Below, piece by piece: positions 22,439 through 34,168 of a DNA stretch of 64,000 nucleotides. Location: assembly GCA_026874595.1 (NCBI GenBank), contig CM049314.1, forward strand, positions 31,135,729-31,199,728, in the 5' to 3' direction. The notes under the pieces are model-generated. The model did no database searches, was not told where the DNA came from, and was given only the letters and a program-made list of their open reading frames with translations. Within the stretch, counting starts at the first letter, position 1; every line of letters starts with the position of its first letter. Position numbers and translations under genes: made by a program. The DNA is from Sipunculus nudus. Taxonomy: Eukaryota; Annelida; Sipuncula; Golfingiida; Sipunculidae.

Positions 22439-23207
22439 ATGTGCACGGTGAAAACCTTGCTTTGGAAGATTGGTAGCACTGAAATAATCGGAGAGCAACT
22501 TGGTAGGGTGATCTCAGGCTCAAGAACGTCAAGAGAAGCTGATGCAGCGAATATTGTATTTGCCTTTCAAAAACTGGACAACAAACATGTCAGTCTTCCG
22601 AGTTTAGGCGCATGTGACAATGAACGATAATAAATGTTTCCACCTGAACCAATGGAACATTTAGAAATCTTAGACATGATAAAAAAAATTAGACCAGAGA
22701 CTTAAGTAGGTAGAAAAAATATCAATTCAAACGTACCATTAAGTTGCGGCCTTTAGCGCGCATATGCAGCAGGAACTTGATAAAATTGAAAGGTGCAAGG
22801 ACACTTGTCACGAGCAGAAAGAGGAAGGCTCAAGCCAGTCACTTCATGATACAAAAAGACTCCTTACCCGGGCAACTCAGTCACGTGGTTAAAGAAGGCT
22901 CTGGTCCTAGCAACAGGCTTATAAATACAAATAAAATCTCTGTGAGAAAGAAGCAAGCTGGCTACCTGAAACTGACGAAGGAGCACACCGCACTGAAAAC
23001 GACGACGGTTTTCAGTGTCAGCACCATGAGAAACGAAGACAGATTATACGAAACCAACCTACGTTAAACGGTAAGAAGGATCATGACACGATAAATGATG
23101 GTTTAAGAACTGTCGCTAAGGATGTATATGGTAGTGAACTGAAGGAAAATATTCTTAACGAAGGAGTGAATGCCCTAAGTATTGCGAAAGTATCACATTA
23201 TGATTGA
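22439..23207 (+). other. Coding-like stretch of unknown nature
   Basis: Three adjacent open frames with less AT-biased, charged translations: 22439-22630 (contains READAANIVFAFQKLDNKH), 22744-23067 (lysine/arginine-rich) and a stop-to-stop frame 22935-23207 without an ATG (contains INDGLRTVAKDVYGSELKEN). None matches a family I know. They could be remnants of an exon or of a transposon gene, or chance. No splice signals were convincingly placed. Confidence 0.25.
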
Positions 23208-23223
23208 TTATGGAGCCATATAG

Positions 23224-23225
<2 letters not shown>

Positions 23226-23311
<86 letters not shown>
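23226..23311. repeat. (TA)n-(GA)n compound microsatellite
   Basis: About 46 bases of TA with one tg interruption pass directly into about 40 bases of pure GA. Confidence 0.95.
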
Positions 23312-23313
<2 letters not shown>

Positions 23314-24180
23314 ATTATTTCGATTCTTAAGGTTTTCGCCCAGGAGTCTCAAGGCTGAACAGTGTTTGAACTTCGCGTGAATCCATCTTGCGGTTTCATG
23401 TCCAGAGCCCTAAGCATTACGCCGAGATGCTTCACAACAATAAACATACCGATATATTACATGGCATTATTATTGTTTGGTATTGCATAAATAGATTAAT
23501 TTATGGCGCCGTCTCCGGACGGGGCCATCCATCCGAAATGATTTGAATAAGATTACTTCGCTCACACCATTGATGCTATATCAAGTTACATATAGAAGTT
23601 ACGCTTTATTCACGGTCACATAAGTGATAGTGTTAAAACAATATTAATGCAATGACTTCCCAAGCAGTTGATGCCCTATATGATTAGGTAGGTCAAGGTC
23701 AAACACGGATAATATTGAAAATTCCAAGTTCAATAGATATTTCTGCTTAATGTATGTTAATATGGAACGATCAAGTAGTGCATTTTTCTACCAATAAACA
23801 ATGCAAATTCTCCCTGATGTTACTTTTTCCTACAAATATTGCATCCATCAGTCTCCCGAATTTCCCACATATTTTAATCAGTGACCCATGGGTCATGACG
23901 CGAAGCTGAATTTGACATGTAAACAGGTGATGCATGTTTTAATTTTTTATGTTATGATCTGGTACCATAGTGACTTCCAGAGTGCTCAAAACTATGATTT
24001 TGGCCCATACTCCATAGAAAATAACTGACAGCAAGTTTTTATGGAGGCAGTTACCCTAAATAAAAAGAATACTAGGAACTCCCAAGATGCTAAGTAAGAA
24101 GTTTCTACGTCAACCTGCTATGACTTCTGTCCATCTGACTAACAGGTTACTCAGATAATGGTGTTTTACACGATTCAAAC
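23312..24180. other. Intergenic stretch, no gene recognised
   Basis: AT-rich DNA without coding signal. Its right part grades into the degenerate repeat described next. Confidence 0.45.
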
Positions 24181-25135
24181 AGGGTAGATCACAGTGACCT
24201 TATTTTGGATGCCAGAGGAGACATTACAATGACCTGCCTCTATATAAAGGCATACATTTATAGAGCCAACAGTTAAAGCTTCCGACCCTGTACGACTTTC
24301 TGTGTATTAAAAATTGGGTTTTCGACTCATAGTGAAGAGAATATTGGTGCGTATAACGTTGACCTAATTTAATGATTCAAAGGCGACTTGCCAAGGACCT
24401 CCTTCGATGTAAATGGGAATGTTCTTAGGTCCAAAGATTGAGTTTGGTGCCATGCCTGACTGGCTAGGTTCTTATAAGCATATGTTTGCCAGTTGCTTGC
24501 AGAATATAGTTCACAATGATCTACTTTCATGTTTCAAAGAAAATTTGCTTCCTTGGATATTGCATTAGAGGATTTTAGGGCTAACGGATTCAGTCTGTGC
24601 ACATCTGACTTCCATTGTGCTGAAATATTTTTTTCCTATAGCTCACAGAATATAGGTCACAGTGAAAAAATTTCGTATTTACAAGGATCTCTATCATTGT
24701 CACATTAGAAGATTCTAGCCCAAATGAAATTGGGCCCTTTCTGACTAAAAATCATGTTTTTGGCCAGTAGCTTGTAGAATATAGGTCACAGTTACCTAGT
24801 TCAGGTATCCTAGGAGATTTGCTTAGGACCTCCCTACACGTACAATAAAACATTCTAGGTCAAACCGTTACGGTTTATGTCCTGTTATCGTCCAGACTGC
24901 TTCGTTTTTCGTTTAAACATGCGTAAAAATAAGAAAAAAAGTACAGATTGCGCCACATATCTCAAGGAAATGATGAAACTCTCCATGACTAATATATATG
25001 GAAATAATAATGGCAATCAATGCATTAGTTATTTAGATACCGGAGCTTTTATATAAATTGTTTAATTATCTAATTATTCTGGAGGTAATTTTGAGCCCCA
25101 TGCCTCGGATGATATAGGTCACAGTGACATAGTAT
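24181..25135. repeat. Degenerate repeat carrying an AGGTCA-n3-TGACCT-like palindrome
   Basis: At least five diverged units share a phrase like aatataggtcacagtgacct, followed by c.aggagatttgcttaggacctcc or similar and by a gattctaggtcaaa phrase. The palindromic core is at 24186-24200, 24508-24522, 24654-24668, 24783-24797 and 25116-25130. Its consensus, AGGTCACAGTGACCT, has the form of an inverted repeat of the nuclear-receptor half-site with a 3-bp spacer. Each copy here departs by at least one base. A TATATAAAGG motif lies at about 24241-24250. No coding signal. Confidence 0.6.
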
Positions 25136-26185
25136 GAGGTTTCCAAGAAAACTGGGTTTACCTTTGTGGGTGTACAGAAAGAGGTTTCAAGGTCCAGCAG
25201 TTACAACTTGTGCAGCGGCAAGGACTAAAAACAGAGAAAACATGCATAAAACTTAGAAAAAAAGTGCGGATGGTTTCATCAGTCTTCAGGAATTAATAAA
25301 ACTCTATTTGATCAATATGTATGGGAACAATAATGGCAATCAATTCATTAGTTATTCAGATATTTGGGCTTCAATATCAAATTTTTAATTATTCTTCGGA
25401 GTACTTACGAGCCATATTGCTAGGAGATTATGATTTCAATTTCAATGAAAATGGAAAGAAACCAGATCTGTTTTACACGTCAACTTGCCCAGTAATTACA
25501 AGGATCCAAAATTTAAAATAGCTTTGTTCAAATATAAAGCCATATATCTCCATTTACACTCTTCGGCAAATTTAATTTCATCCGAATATCTGTGGTTGCC
25601 ATTTTGTTTCGCGGGGATTTTAAATTTGCAATATTCGCTAAAAGGGAATTATCGCAAAAATAAAAATTTCGTGAATGAGAGGTTCCAATGACAAAGGCAA
25701 ATTGAAAGATAAGATATTTATAATATGAATAAAATAAGATCTTGTATATTCTAAAATTGCTATTCTAAATTATATCATATCATTAAAATTATCTGCCATT
25801 AATGAAAGGTAAATCCCACTTTGGGCTCCCGTGTAATTCTAAAGATTTTATTTACATAATATGTGATATAAATTCTTCATATAATGATGGTAATACCCAT
25901 TAGGTCTTTTCAATGGGGAAAATGTGAAACTGTTGCCCTCGCAAAACGATGAAAATGCAAAAATCACGAAATTTTAAACTCGTGAATATGAAGCCAACCA
26001 GAGTATTAAGATTCATGTCAATGGTTAGTATATTCTCACACGTGACAGCCTTGAACTTGGCCTTGCGTGTACGTTGAACGGGCTCCTGTTTAGGGCATTC
26101 ATAAAGAAATGTCCACGGTAAAGCCATCAATTAAGTTAGTCAGAGTATATATTTTCAACGCGTATTACATTTGCTATTACCGAAT
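25136..26185. other. Intergenic stretch, no gene recognised
   Basis: AT-rich, with short unconvincing open frames (25321-25521, 25485-25691, 25900-26130). The phrase ggcaatcaatgcattagttatt near 25010 recurs as ggcaatcaattcattagttatt near 25334, so part of this is an old direct repeat continuing from the neighbouring family. Confidence 0.4.
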
Positions 26186-27030
26186 AACCCGCAGCACTAC
26201 TTCATGTTTCCCCTCCCCTCTGCCTTTTCACGGCCTCGCTGCGTGAACCGCTTCTTTTGAAACCCTCCATCCGCTCATGAATGTGTGTTGTATGATTTTT
26301 TTGTGGACAACACTATCTAACATTCTAAACAAATGATGGGTTTCAATGATGTTAAAAAAATCATTAAAAATTTGGTTTCAATCATTAGGAAAAAGTATAT
26401 TTTCTACTAACCTCAAGAATCCAGAATGAAACACATCGGGTAGCAGCCAAGCACAAAGCGAATAAACAGAGGAAACAGACACATTCAGCGAGCACCGCTA
26501 TATTTAGCTACAAGTATAACTAGGTCAACGAGCGGTGTTTTTTTCTGGCTACAGAAGTATTTAGTAATGGCCCAAGCCTACGTTAAGGGCAAGGTTTGTA
26601 GTGTTGCATTATTTGCGGTGGTACGTTTCCCATTAAGCGTGAATATACAACCTATTTAGTATTTATATCGGGCAGGTAAACCTTACTTGTGTCATGATGC
26701 AAGCTATACAGAGGTATGTATGGGACGATTATCCATCTTGATGCACTGGTCGACAAACAGCCGATAATCTAAACATCGGTATTTGATGAATTAAAAACAA
26801 GGGATTACATGTTAACGCACAAAAGTGTAAATCCGCCTCTATGGTTACCAGACATGTCCATTTTCACGTGCTAGTTGGCTGATGTCAAGTAACCAGTGCG
26901 AGCCATTTTTATGTTCGTGTGGTCAGCAATTAAATTAAACAGCAGAGGGATATATCAATATGCAGAAATAAAAGGGAACTGTCATCGCATATGGTATGTT
27001 TTGTTAAAAGGTATACTAAAAAGCCCGCTT

Positions 27031-27130
27031 GCGCTCTTGGCAGTCGAGGGGTAAAATGCTCAGCGTTCTCCACTGACGACCCAGGTTCGATACCCGGCGT
27101 GGCTATGAGAGTGGGTTATCGTACAATCCA
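27031..27130 (+). repeat. tRNA-derived SINE relic
   Basis: Contains an A-box-like TGGCAGTCGAGGGGTAAAATG (27038-27058) and, 46 bases further, a B box GGTTCGATACC (27084-27094), the internal promoter of RNA polymerase III genes. It does not fold as an intact tRNA by eye and has no proper acceptor stem, so I read it as the head of a SINE or a tRNA relic. Confidence 0.5.
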
Positions 27131-28674
27131 TATAAATAAATAAGTTTCTTTAATATTATTATTATTGGCCTGATATGTTGCAGCGTACCTGTAGGCCATG
27201 AGGCGTTGTCAAACATGACAAAAATACTTGCATCCTAATGGAGCGTTAAAATACTGTCCTTTTTTCAATATATAAAGCTGTGTAGGCTGGTCATAGACTA
27301 TCTGATGCCAGAAGGCCAAAATGTTGCTCATGCGGAAAGATACAACACTGTTTCATGCACCATGTAGCTGCTCTGGGCTGACCTGCGCACAGAGATCTTT
27401 ATAGATGAAAGTACATTATGCTAAATGATTATACGCGCTTCTAAATTAGTTCAACGTGAGGCTTTCAGTTATCACTAAGCGACTTGATACATCTTGTTAA
27501 CATATTTTCTTGACAAAGCTACATGTTGCAGTGTTGTTACACAAGGATTGTATTATTTTTCTCAGAATTGTGGTTATAAAAAGAAAGTCCGGAATATTAT
27601 GCTAAAACACAGTTTAAAACAGAACATAAGATAGTAAATTATAATGAGTTTAGAATGGAATATATGTTGCTTTGCGTTCCATCTGCTCATGGACGTCAGA
27701 TAGTATTGTTACTTTTACTGATATCTATATAAAATTCCATCTAATAATAATTTAACAATTTGTTCGTCGTTTGAAAAACAGCGCTATTCCGTTAAAACTG
27801 AGATTTTTTTTCTTTATGTTGTCCTCGTATTACTTTTTTACGCATTCCCGCGGCCTTATTGAACCATTAATTTCTCCCTGTTTCTCTAAACTGTTGAAGG
27901 GGGCTGTTAATTTTCGTACCTACAAGAACCAGAATGTCACAGGTCGCAGGTCAAATTTATAGGTATATAACTTGTGGTACAAAACCCAATGGTAAAGCCA
28001 AAGACGACGCTCACTAAACTTAAAAAATCGCAATGTAATGTCATGCCCCACAAGCCGCCATATTCTGCCATTACCATGTTGACATTACATAGGATAAAGT
28101 TGAAAATATCCAGATATCTGATGCAAGACCTACTTTGTACAAGTTCATGCAACATATCCCTCCCAATATACTGTCCTACACAGCGCTCTACGAATGCGAC
28201 TGTGCTACTTCGTAGCCTCTTCATGTGAACTACTTATTCTGAAGCCCTCAATCTGCTCTTGAATATGTTTAATGCTTTATAATGGTCCACACTATCTTAT
28301 AGGAGAGAGTCTATTTTCTTCTAGCCCGAAGAACCCAGAATACCAAACAGCGGGGAACAGTCAGGCACAGAGCGAATTAAAAAGAGGAAAGCGAGAGACT
28401 CAGCAAACATTGTCTTTTTCTAGCTAAAAGTATATATAATACTGGCCCGCGTATGTCAGGTGGCTGATTATTATTATTCCGTGGTGACACGTTTTCCATT
28501 TGCGGTGAATACACGCCTCAGGAGGCATCTTTAAAGGGTAAGCCTGGTAAGCCTGACTTTAAACCTGATATAAGGCATACGGTGAATGTGTTGCAATGAT
28601 CATCCATTCTGTTCATTGACATTGGTCGCCAGATGGTATTGTAACTTTTGTATGAATTTAAATTACATCCAATA

Positions 28675-28692
28675 TATATATATATATATTCC
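28675..28692. repeat. Short (TA)n microsatellite
   Basis: TA run of about 18 bases. Confidence 0.85.
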
Positions 28693-28890
28693 ATACAATA
28701 TATACTCATAATACTTGGTAAAAAAAGCGCTGTTCCGTCTTCTAATGTTATCTGCCCGATACATCCCCAGCTGCTACCAAACCCTCTCAGCAAGTAGCTA
28801 TTCCTATTTATGCTGTCATTGAATTACTTTCCCGTCGTGTTCCCGTGGAGGTTTATTTCTAAAATATAAGAACTATATGATTACTCAAAT

Positions 28891-29344
28891 TATACGAGCT
28901 CTCACATCAGAAGTTCCTTAATTATGAACTTTGGAGGAAGTAAATAACCCATGGTCATGTCCACAACAATACATATAATTCACATCTCATAATATCATTA
29001 TAAGTTTAGCATACTTCAGTTAGAGCAAGTGAAAGATCCCAAAGTCTTTCAGAGATGAGGTCATGGGAACTGGCATCGAAGCATATCTTTGTAACAAGTC
29101 AGATGCCCTTGTTTCTGTATTGTTGACCCGAAATCATTTTGTACAAACAAAGTTTCAGATTTTCTTAAGATTACATAAATTGTTGCTCTGGGGTCACATT
29201 AAAGTGAGCTATTTATTATTATTCTTCAATATATTTTTATTATTATCTCGCCGATAACTTTCTTCTAACCACATTCACCTGATGATCCGGTCGCATCCCG
29301 TGAAACAGACTGTTGTGAATTTACAGTGTTGTTTTTCTTCAGTG

Positions 29345-29414
<70 letters not shown>

Positions 29415-30190
29415 CTACATACGTACATAAGCAGTTAACTTCCAAATACTGTAAGTTATTCAAAAGACTTTTATTTTCATTGAAAGATTAGTTAAACGGG
29501 CTGAAGCCAACGCATAAGAAATAATAGCACGATATGCAAAATGTTTACTCTGTCTTTGATTGAAATATACCTAACCATAAAGAAAAGGAGATTTTATACT
29601 CTCTTTAATGTCTTTCCTGAAGCTTTTGACTGTTTACTGTATATTATACTATTTGTACAAGATGTACAAAGTATGTAGAAGTATGTGCTAGATATAACAC
29701 ATTTTATTTTATATGCAGTGATGTTGATTCAGATGCTGGTCAGGGATATGCCTGTGTATACATACGACCTGGAAAGCTCATCTTGTACTTTGTCGTTAAT
29801 TAAAAATTAGCATAAAAAAGACAGTAAGCAAACGTACCGGGTAACCTATTATATGTAGCATTATGAAACCAAAAATTGCCAAAACAGCATTAAAACTTCT
29901 AAAATGGGTACCGTAATGAATCCTAGCATTTTAATCCGACAGGCTTACCTGATGAGTGCAGCCAAATTAATAGTAAAACTGTCTAACAAAATTTGATTCC
30001 TATATATTTATATAATTTTAAAGCTCTGGTGTCATACAACAGGACACTCTACCAGTTGTTATTGCAGGAAACCAGGATATTAATTTGTAAATATATACAG
30101 CTGAGCCCGAGCGTTAACACGCCGGATTTATGAAATATTCCCGACTTTTCTTACTTTGGAATTATGAAATAAGCATATAATCAAGGGAAT
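28891..30190. other. Intergenic stretch, no gene recognised
   Basis: AT-rich, with a long TA microsatellite at 29346-29408 and otherwise nothing assignable. A 64-codon open frame at 29063-29257 has no family resemblance. Confidence 0.5.
29346..29408. repeat. (TA)n microsatellite
   Basis: Uninterrupted TA run of about 63 bases. Confidence 0.95.
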
Positions 30191-30194
30191 GACT

Positions 30195-30940
30195 ACCATA
30201 ATAGTCATTTATGAAAAACGCGGATATCTGAGGCGCTTCCATCGTGCAACAACCATAAATTAAAATATAGATTATCTTAATTATCTCCACCGTGAAAAGG
30301 TATTTGAACACCTTTACCTGTCTTCGCGTTAACAATTCTAGGTTGTGTACATTAGATATTTTACCCTTTCGTCAGATCTGTCTCGGTAAAGTACTGCTTT
30401 TGGCTACCTCTGGGACCAGTGTTTCCGGCTCTGGCATCTGATCCGGTCGAACACTACTGACTGGTTCAATCTAGGGATATCGACCCGAATCTGATCTTTC
30501 CTCCAGGTTTAAGCATAATAGTGCATGAAGACGCAAAAACCAGATATAGATTACTCGATTATGCCTTACTCTAGCATCTCATTGATCTCTGATCGCATAG
30601 TTTCTCTTAACTCAAACGGAACACGATATGGTTTCGACTTCAGTGGTGTATCGTTTTTACACTCGATGACATCGGTGCGTTTTGGGACATCTGTAATCAC
30701 AACCCTATATCGGATTAGCACAACACGTATCTCGCGCTGCTGTTGCTTGCCTAGCTCGGCATTGGTTTGGACGTCGCATTCAGTTTGGCTACGCACTGAA
30801 GACGTTAATAATACGTGACGGGTTTTGTGTACTCCCTTGAGTTACGCTCACCGATCAAGGAGTATTCGGATTCAGAATCCGGATTATCTAGTTCTCATAC
30901 GGTTTCTTCCGAGCTTAAGGTCACTTTCTCAGATCTGACA
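30195..30940 (-). pseudogene. Old retrotransposon fragment: start of reverse transcriptase (Gmr1-like family 2)
   Basis: The minus strand matches the plus strand of 49965-50705 over its whole length, so the two form a diverged inverted repeat about 19 kb apart. The minus-strand frame at 30796-30566 contains VITDVPKRTDVIECKNDTPL followed by a YRVPFELRETMRSEINEML segment, the standard lead-in to a Ty3/gypsy-type reverse transcriptase. Beyond it, other frames give an acidic tether and then a segment ending near DLTKG, after which the polymerase core is lost. No LTR is visible. Both copies stop at the same place, so they derive from one truncated ancestor or one segmental duplication. Confidence 0.75.
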
Positions 30941-30999
30941 GGGCAAAATTGAGCGACCGAACCTTTGAAACTGAGATGTTTCTTAAATGCAACTGCCAC

Positions 31000-32175
31000 A
31001 TATGATTTGTGATGCTTTGATATATTATTATGTGTATATCTACAGCCCTTTTATATGTTTAAGTTATTGATAAATTCCACCAGTGTTTTGAATTTGCATA
31101 ATAACATTATGTAATTGCATATCTTTTCCTGGATAAGAAATTTATTTTTAAAAACTTACGAGACCAGATGTTTCTTCAGTGTAACCGTCTTCTATAATTA
31201 TTTAATGCTTTGATATATTTTCAAGGTTGTATGGCCTGTTTATATGCCCTATAATTTTTATTTCGCTTCAGTATTTTGATTGAGCGTAACACAACATTGT
31301 ATATATTTTACATTTTGTATTGGATTTTCATCCAATGTAACTGTGTAACTGTGTGAGTCTATATTAACTTAATAACATCATTAAATATGAGTACATTTTT
31401 AGTACTGGGTACTCGTACTCGAGTACTCATACTTTTACAGTACTCAGTACTCGTACTCAAGTAAATTAAAAGTACTCGGACCTAGCTCTGCCCAGATTAT
31501 AACCATCGATTCCTGTTCTAGTTGTAGGCAAACTTGTTGAAATGACTGCTGATACAATATCATGCAGTTGGTTACTTGACATGGGGCAAAATGGTGTTGT
31601 AGGAACCATCTTTCTAAACTTGATCTTGTCCTAGATAAAAAAAAATTATTTTTGAGAACTCACGAGACCAGATTTTTTTTTTCAAAACAACTGTCTTCTA
31701 AAATAATTTAATGCTTTGATATCTTTTCAAGGTAATATGGCCTGTTTTTATGCCCTAGAAATTTCATTTCGCTTCAGTATTTTGATTGGGCATAACACAA
31801 CATTGTATATATTTTACTTTTCGTATTGGATTTTCATTAATAAAAAATTGTAACTGTGTGAGTCTATATTAATTTAATAACATCATTTAATATGAGTACA
31901 TTTTTAGTACAAGTACTTTTGATAAAGTGCAAAAATACTTATACTTTTTCCCAAGTTCTTTTATAGTACTCAGTACTCGTACCCAAGTAAATTTAAAGTA
32001 CTCGGACCTAACTCTGCCCAGATTATAACCATCGATCCCTGTTTCAGTTGTAGGCAAACTTGTTGAATTGATTGCTGATAACATATCATGCAATGGGTTA
32101 CTTGACATGGGGTCACAGTGTGGTACGAATGACAAATGTTGTTGCAGGAACCATCTTTCTAAACCTGGCCTGGCT
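31000..32175 (+). repeat. Tandem duplication of about 510 bp with GAGTACTC clusters
   Basis: Unit 1 (about 31145-31640) and unit 2 (about 31655-32170) share long stretches such as tttaatgctttgatat, cgcttcagtattttgattg and gcccagattataaccatcgat. A weaker third copy may precede them (31000-31140). Each unit contains a cluster of AGTACTC/GAGTACT repeats (31400-31475 and 31905-32005) ending gtactcggacctaactctg or similar. Read in reverse complement, this end begins CAGAG, as hAT transposon ends do, but no matching opposite end was found. No coding sequence recognised. Confidence 0.6.
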
Positions 32176-32469
32176 GAGGTAGAAGATCTACTTGATTTGA
32201 GAAATGTTGGTGGTGAATCATTAAAATATCTTGTGATCGTTCCAGTTGACCTATTTGTTTATTATATAAGGCAATATGAAACTTTATTGGTTCAAGTACT
32301 GGAGATGATGGATGCCGAATTCAATCATGAGGTCATTTCTTTATCGGAACATACATCTTAGTCCAACTTCATATGCATTGTTTTCCTACTGAGAGAAACA
32401 CGTCGAATTCTGCCTCCCGTTTTATGTAACTGACATTAATTATTTGTATTTTGGCGTCATATATTTTGC

Positions 32470-33060
32470 ATTTTTTCGCACCATGAAAATTAATGTCGGC
32501 ATATGCAGCCAGGACAGTTCTGAAACATCGTATGACCTTTTATTTGCTTTTGCTGCAAATTAATGTCTGTAGAAATATATTTCCAGAGATGCAAGGACAA
32601 AACAGATTTCTAATAATGTTGCAACATGCAGTGGAAGACAGTATCTCTTACTTTGACCACATGCCATTTATCATCGGATTCCACACGAAATGTCACTTGG
32701 AATTCCAACGTACACCAAAGCTTGACTGGTAGCTCTCTTGATGTTAATAATTATAATTACATTAAGTATGAAGCCAGCTCAACGGTCTCCATTTCTCTCT
32801 CTTTCTTCTTTTATCTCTCTCGGCAAGGTGTGATTCTTTAGTATCGATATAATAGTAGACAATATATGCGACAAGATAAACAGTTAGGGTCACATATTTT
32901 CACGAAACAATATATCCTTGTTTGGGAGCACGTTCTAAGTGAAGTTATCAACTGCAACCTAATCTGTGAGGTGTGTTAAGTTGATTCTGGTATTTACTGT
33001 TTTATTCACTTTTCTATTGTCTTTGAGTTTAGCTTTATACTCCAGACATCTTTAGAACAA
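32470..33060 (+). repeat. Duplicon module containing the empty site of the young LTR element
   Basis: Positions 32484-32600 match the two flanks of the LTR element joined together (33223-33276 plus 39966-40030), including tcggcatatgcagccaggac, with ccttttatttgctttt at the junction (32536-32551). The rest (32580-32830) matches the module at 5660-5930 and 61770-62030, including a CT-rich tract at 32790-32822. No gene. Confidence 0.75.
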
Positions 33061-33272
33061 GTTACTTATGGTCTAAACAAAGATGTCTGCCTTAGCAGTA
33101 TTACATATACTTTATATGCATTATTTTCCTACTGATAGAAATACATCGAATCTTCCTCTCGCATCATGTAAGTGACATAAAGTATTTTGTACTTTAATAT
33201 ATATTGCATTTTTCGCACCATGAAAAGTAATGTCGGCATATGCAGCCAGGACAGTTCTGATATATCGTATCA
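33061..33272. other. Left flank of the LTR insertion
   Basis: Non-coding. From about 33110 it repeats the sequence at 32368-32535 (ttttcctactga.agaaa, aaa.taatgtcggcatatgc), so the element inserted in the second of two neighbouring copies of this module. Confidence 0.6.
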
Positions 33273-33276
33273 CCTT
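33273..33276. repeat. Target site duplication, left (CCTT)
   Basis: CCTT immediately before the 5' LTR, repeated at 39966-39969 immediately after the 3' LTR. The empty paralogue reads gaccttttattt, with a single CCTT, at 32536-32539. Confidence 0.85.
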
Positions 33277-34010
33277 TGTTGCATGGACGTCACCCGGACA
33301 TCGGAGGATGGCGCCACGAAGTGGTGTGGCCGCCCCCGTTTCCGCGCTTATGGATCCACCCCGTTATCAGTGACTACTGACGCGCTTTTAGAAACATAAA
33401 AACTATTCTTGGACCATTCAGTACTGGTTTTGCAGTTCTGCCGGCGCTATCGTTTCTCTCAAACAAAACCACAAACTTCTGCGGTTTCCACCCATTGTTG
33501 AAAACCTATAAAACGAACTCGCCTGCAGTTCGAGGCGGGACTATTGACTTCGCCAACGCCACGTTGCTGTTATCCCCGGGGACCGTGACCGTGGGCTCTT
33601 GGTCCCCAAGCCCACGGAATGCCATAAACCACGCCATGAACTTTATTATTTAGGAAGAGGAGAGACTTTATGTTTGTTTGGTGCCACATGGATTAATACA
33701 GGACTTCAGTTTTGTGTGTGCCCGAATTATGTGTTGATGATGGACTTCAGTTTCTCGTATACCGGATTCAGTTAAGTATTTCGTTACAGTTCGTTATTTA
33801 GAGACTCAGTTTTCGTCAGAGACTTGGTTATAAATTACGTTATGTATTGACTATTATATTATTTGTGTATGAATGTAAATATTGTAATCTAGTAATATAG
33901 TACTGTTTTTGCACCCATATTTTGGTTACGTATTCATTTGAAGAGAACGTGTCTGAGCATATGTGTTACGGTTCGGCCTGAGTTGTTTGGTGTGAAAAGG
34001 GACCGTAACA
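33277..34010 (+). repeat. 5' LTR, 734 bp
   Basis: Runs from TGTTGCATGG to GACCGTAACA. TATAAAA at 33507-33513 is a candidate core promoter, so transcription would start near 33535-33540. I see no AATAAA within the LTR. It differs from the 3' LTR only at 33364. Confidence 0.95.
33507..33513 (+). promoter_or_regulatory. Candidate TATA box of the LTR promoter
   Basis: TATAAAA within a GC-richer context, roughly 230 bases into the LTR. The same motif occurs in the 3' LTR at 39462-39468. Confidence 0.5.
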
Positions 34011-34013
34011 TAA

Positions 34014-34029
34014 TGGCGACCGCGACGAG
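34014..34029 (+). other. Primer binding site
   Basis: TGGCGACCGCGACGAG starts three bases after the 5' LTR. TGG pairs with the CCA end of a tRNA. The first 11 bases would pair with an arginine-type tRNA 3' end (...CGCGGTCGCCA), but I cannot confirm the primer species. Confidence 0.65.
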
Positions 34030-34168
34030 ACCCTGTATTTCGTAATAACGGCTACATTTGGATGTAAAATTTCACAGTGGTCTCTATAACTTCTAGGTAT
34101 TGAACTAGTATTTAACTACAATTGAACTCGGATATTTCTCAGACACGTTATCTTGATACTTTGCAAAT

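Larger units (their letters stand above)
26190..28890 (+). repeat. Diverged tandem duplication with insertion
   Basis: Positions 26190-26770 align by eye with 28190-28620: both have ttcatgt..., ccagaat.aaac..cgg, agcacagagcgaa.aaa.aggaaa-like and tggcccg/tggccca stretches. Positions 27660-27900 align with 28600-28880, with shared agcgct.ttccgt and ttcccg.gg phrases. The first unit carries about 0.9 kb extra, including a tRNA-derived relic. Open frames on both strands at 27937-28228 are overlapping and unassigned. No gene recognised. Confidence 0.5.

Noticed and set aside
27031-27105. Possible functional tRNA gene
   Set aside because: Internal promoter boxes are present without a recognisable cloverleaf or anticodon stem.
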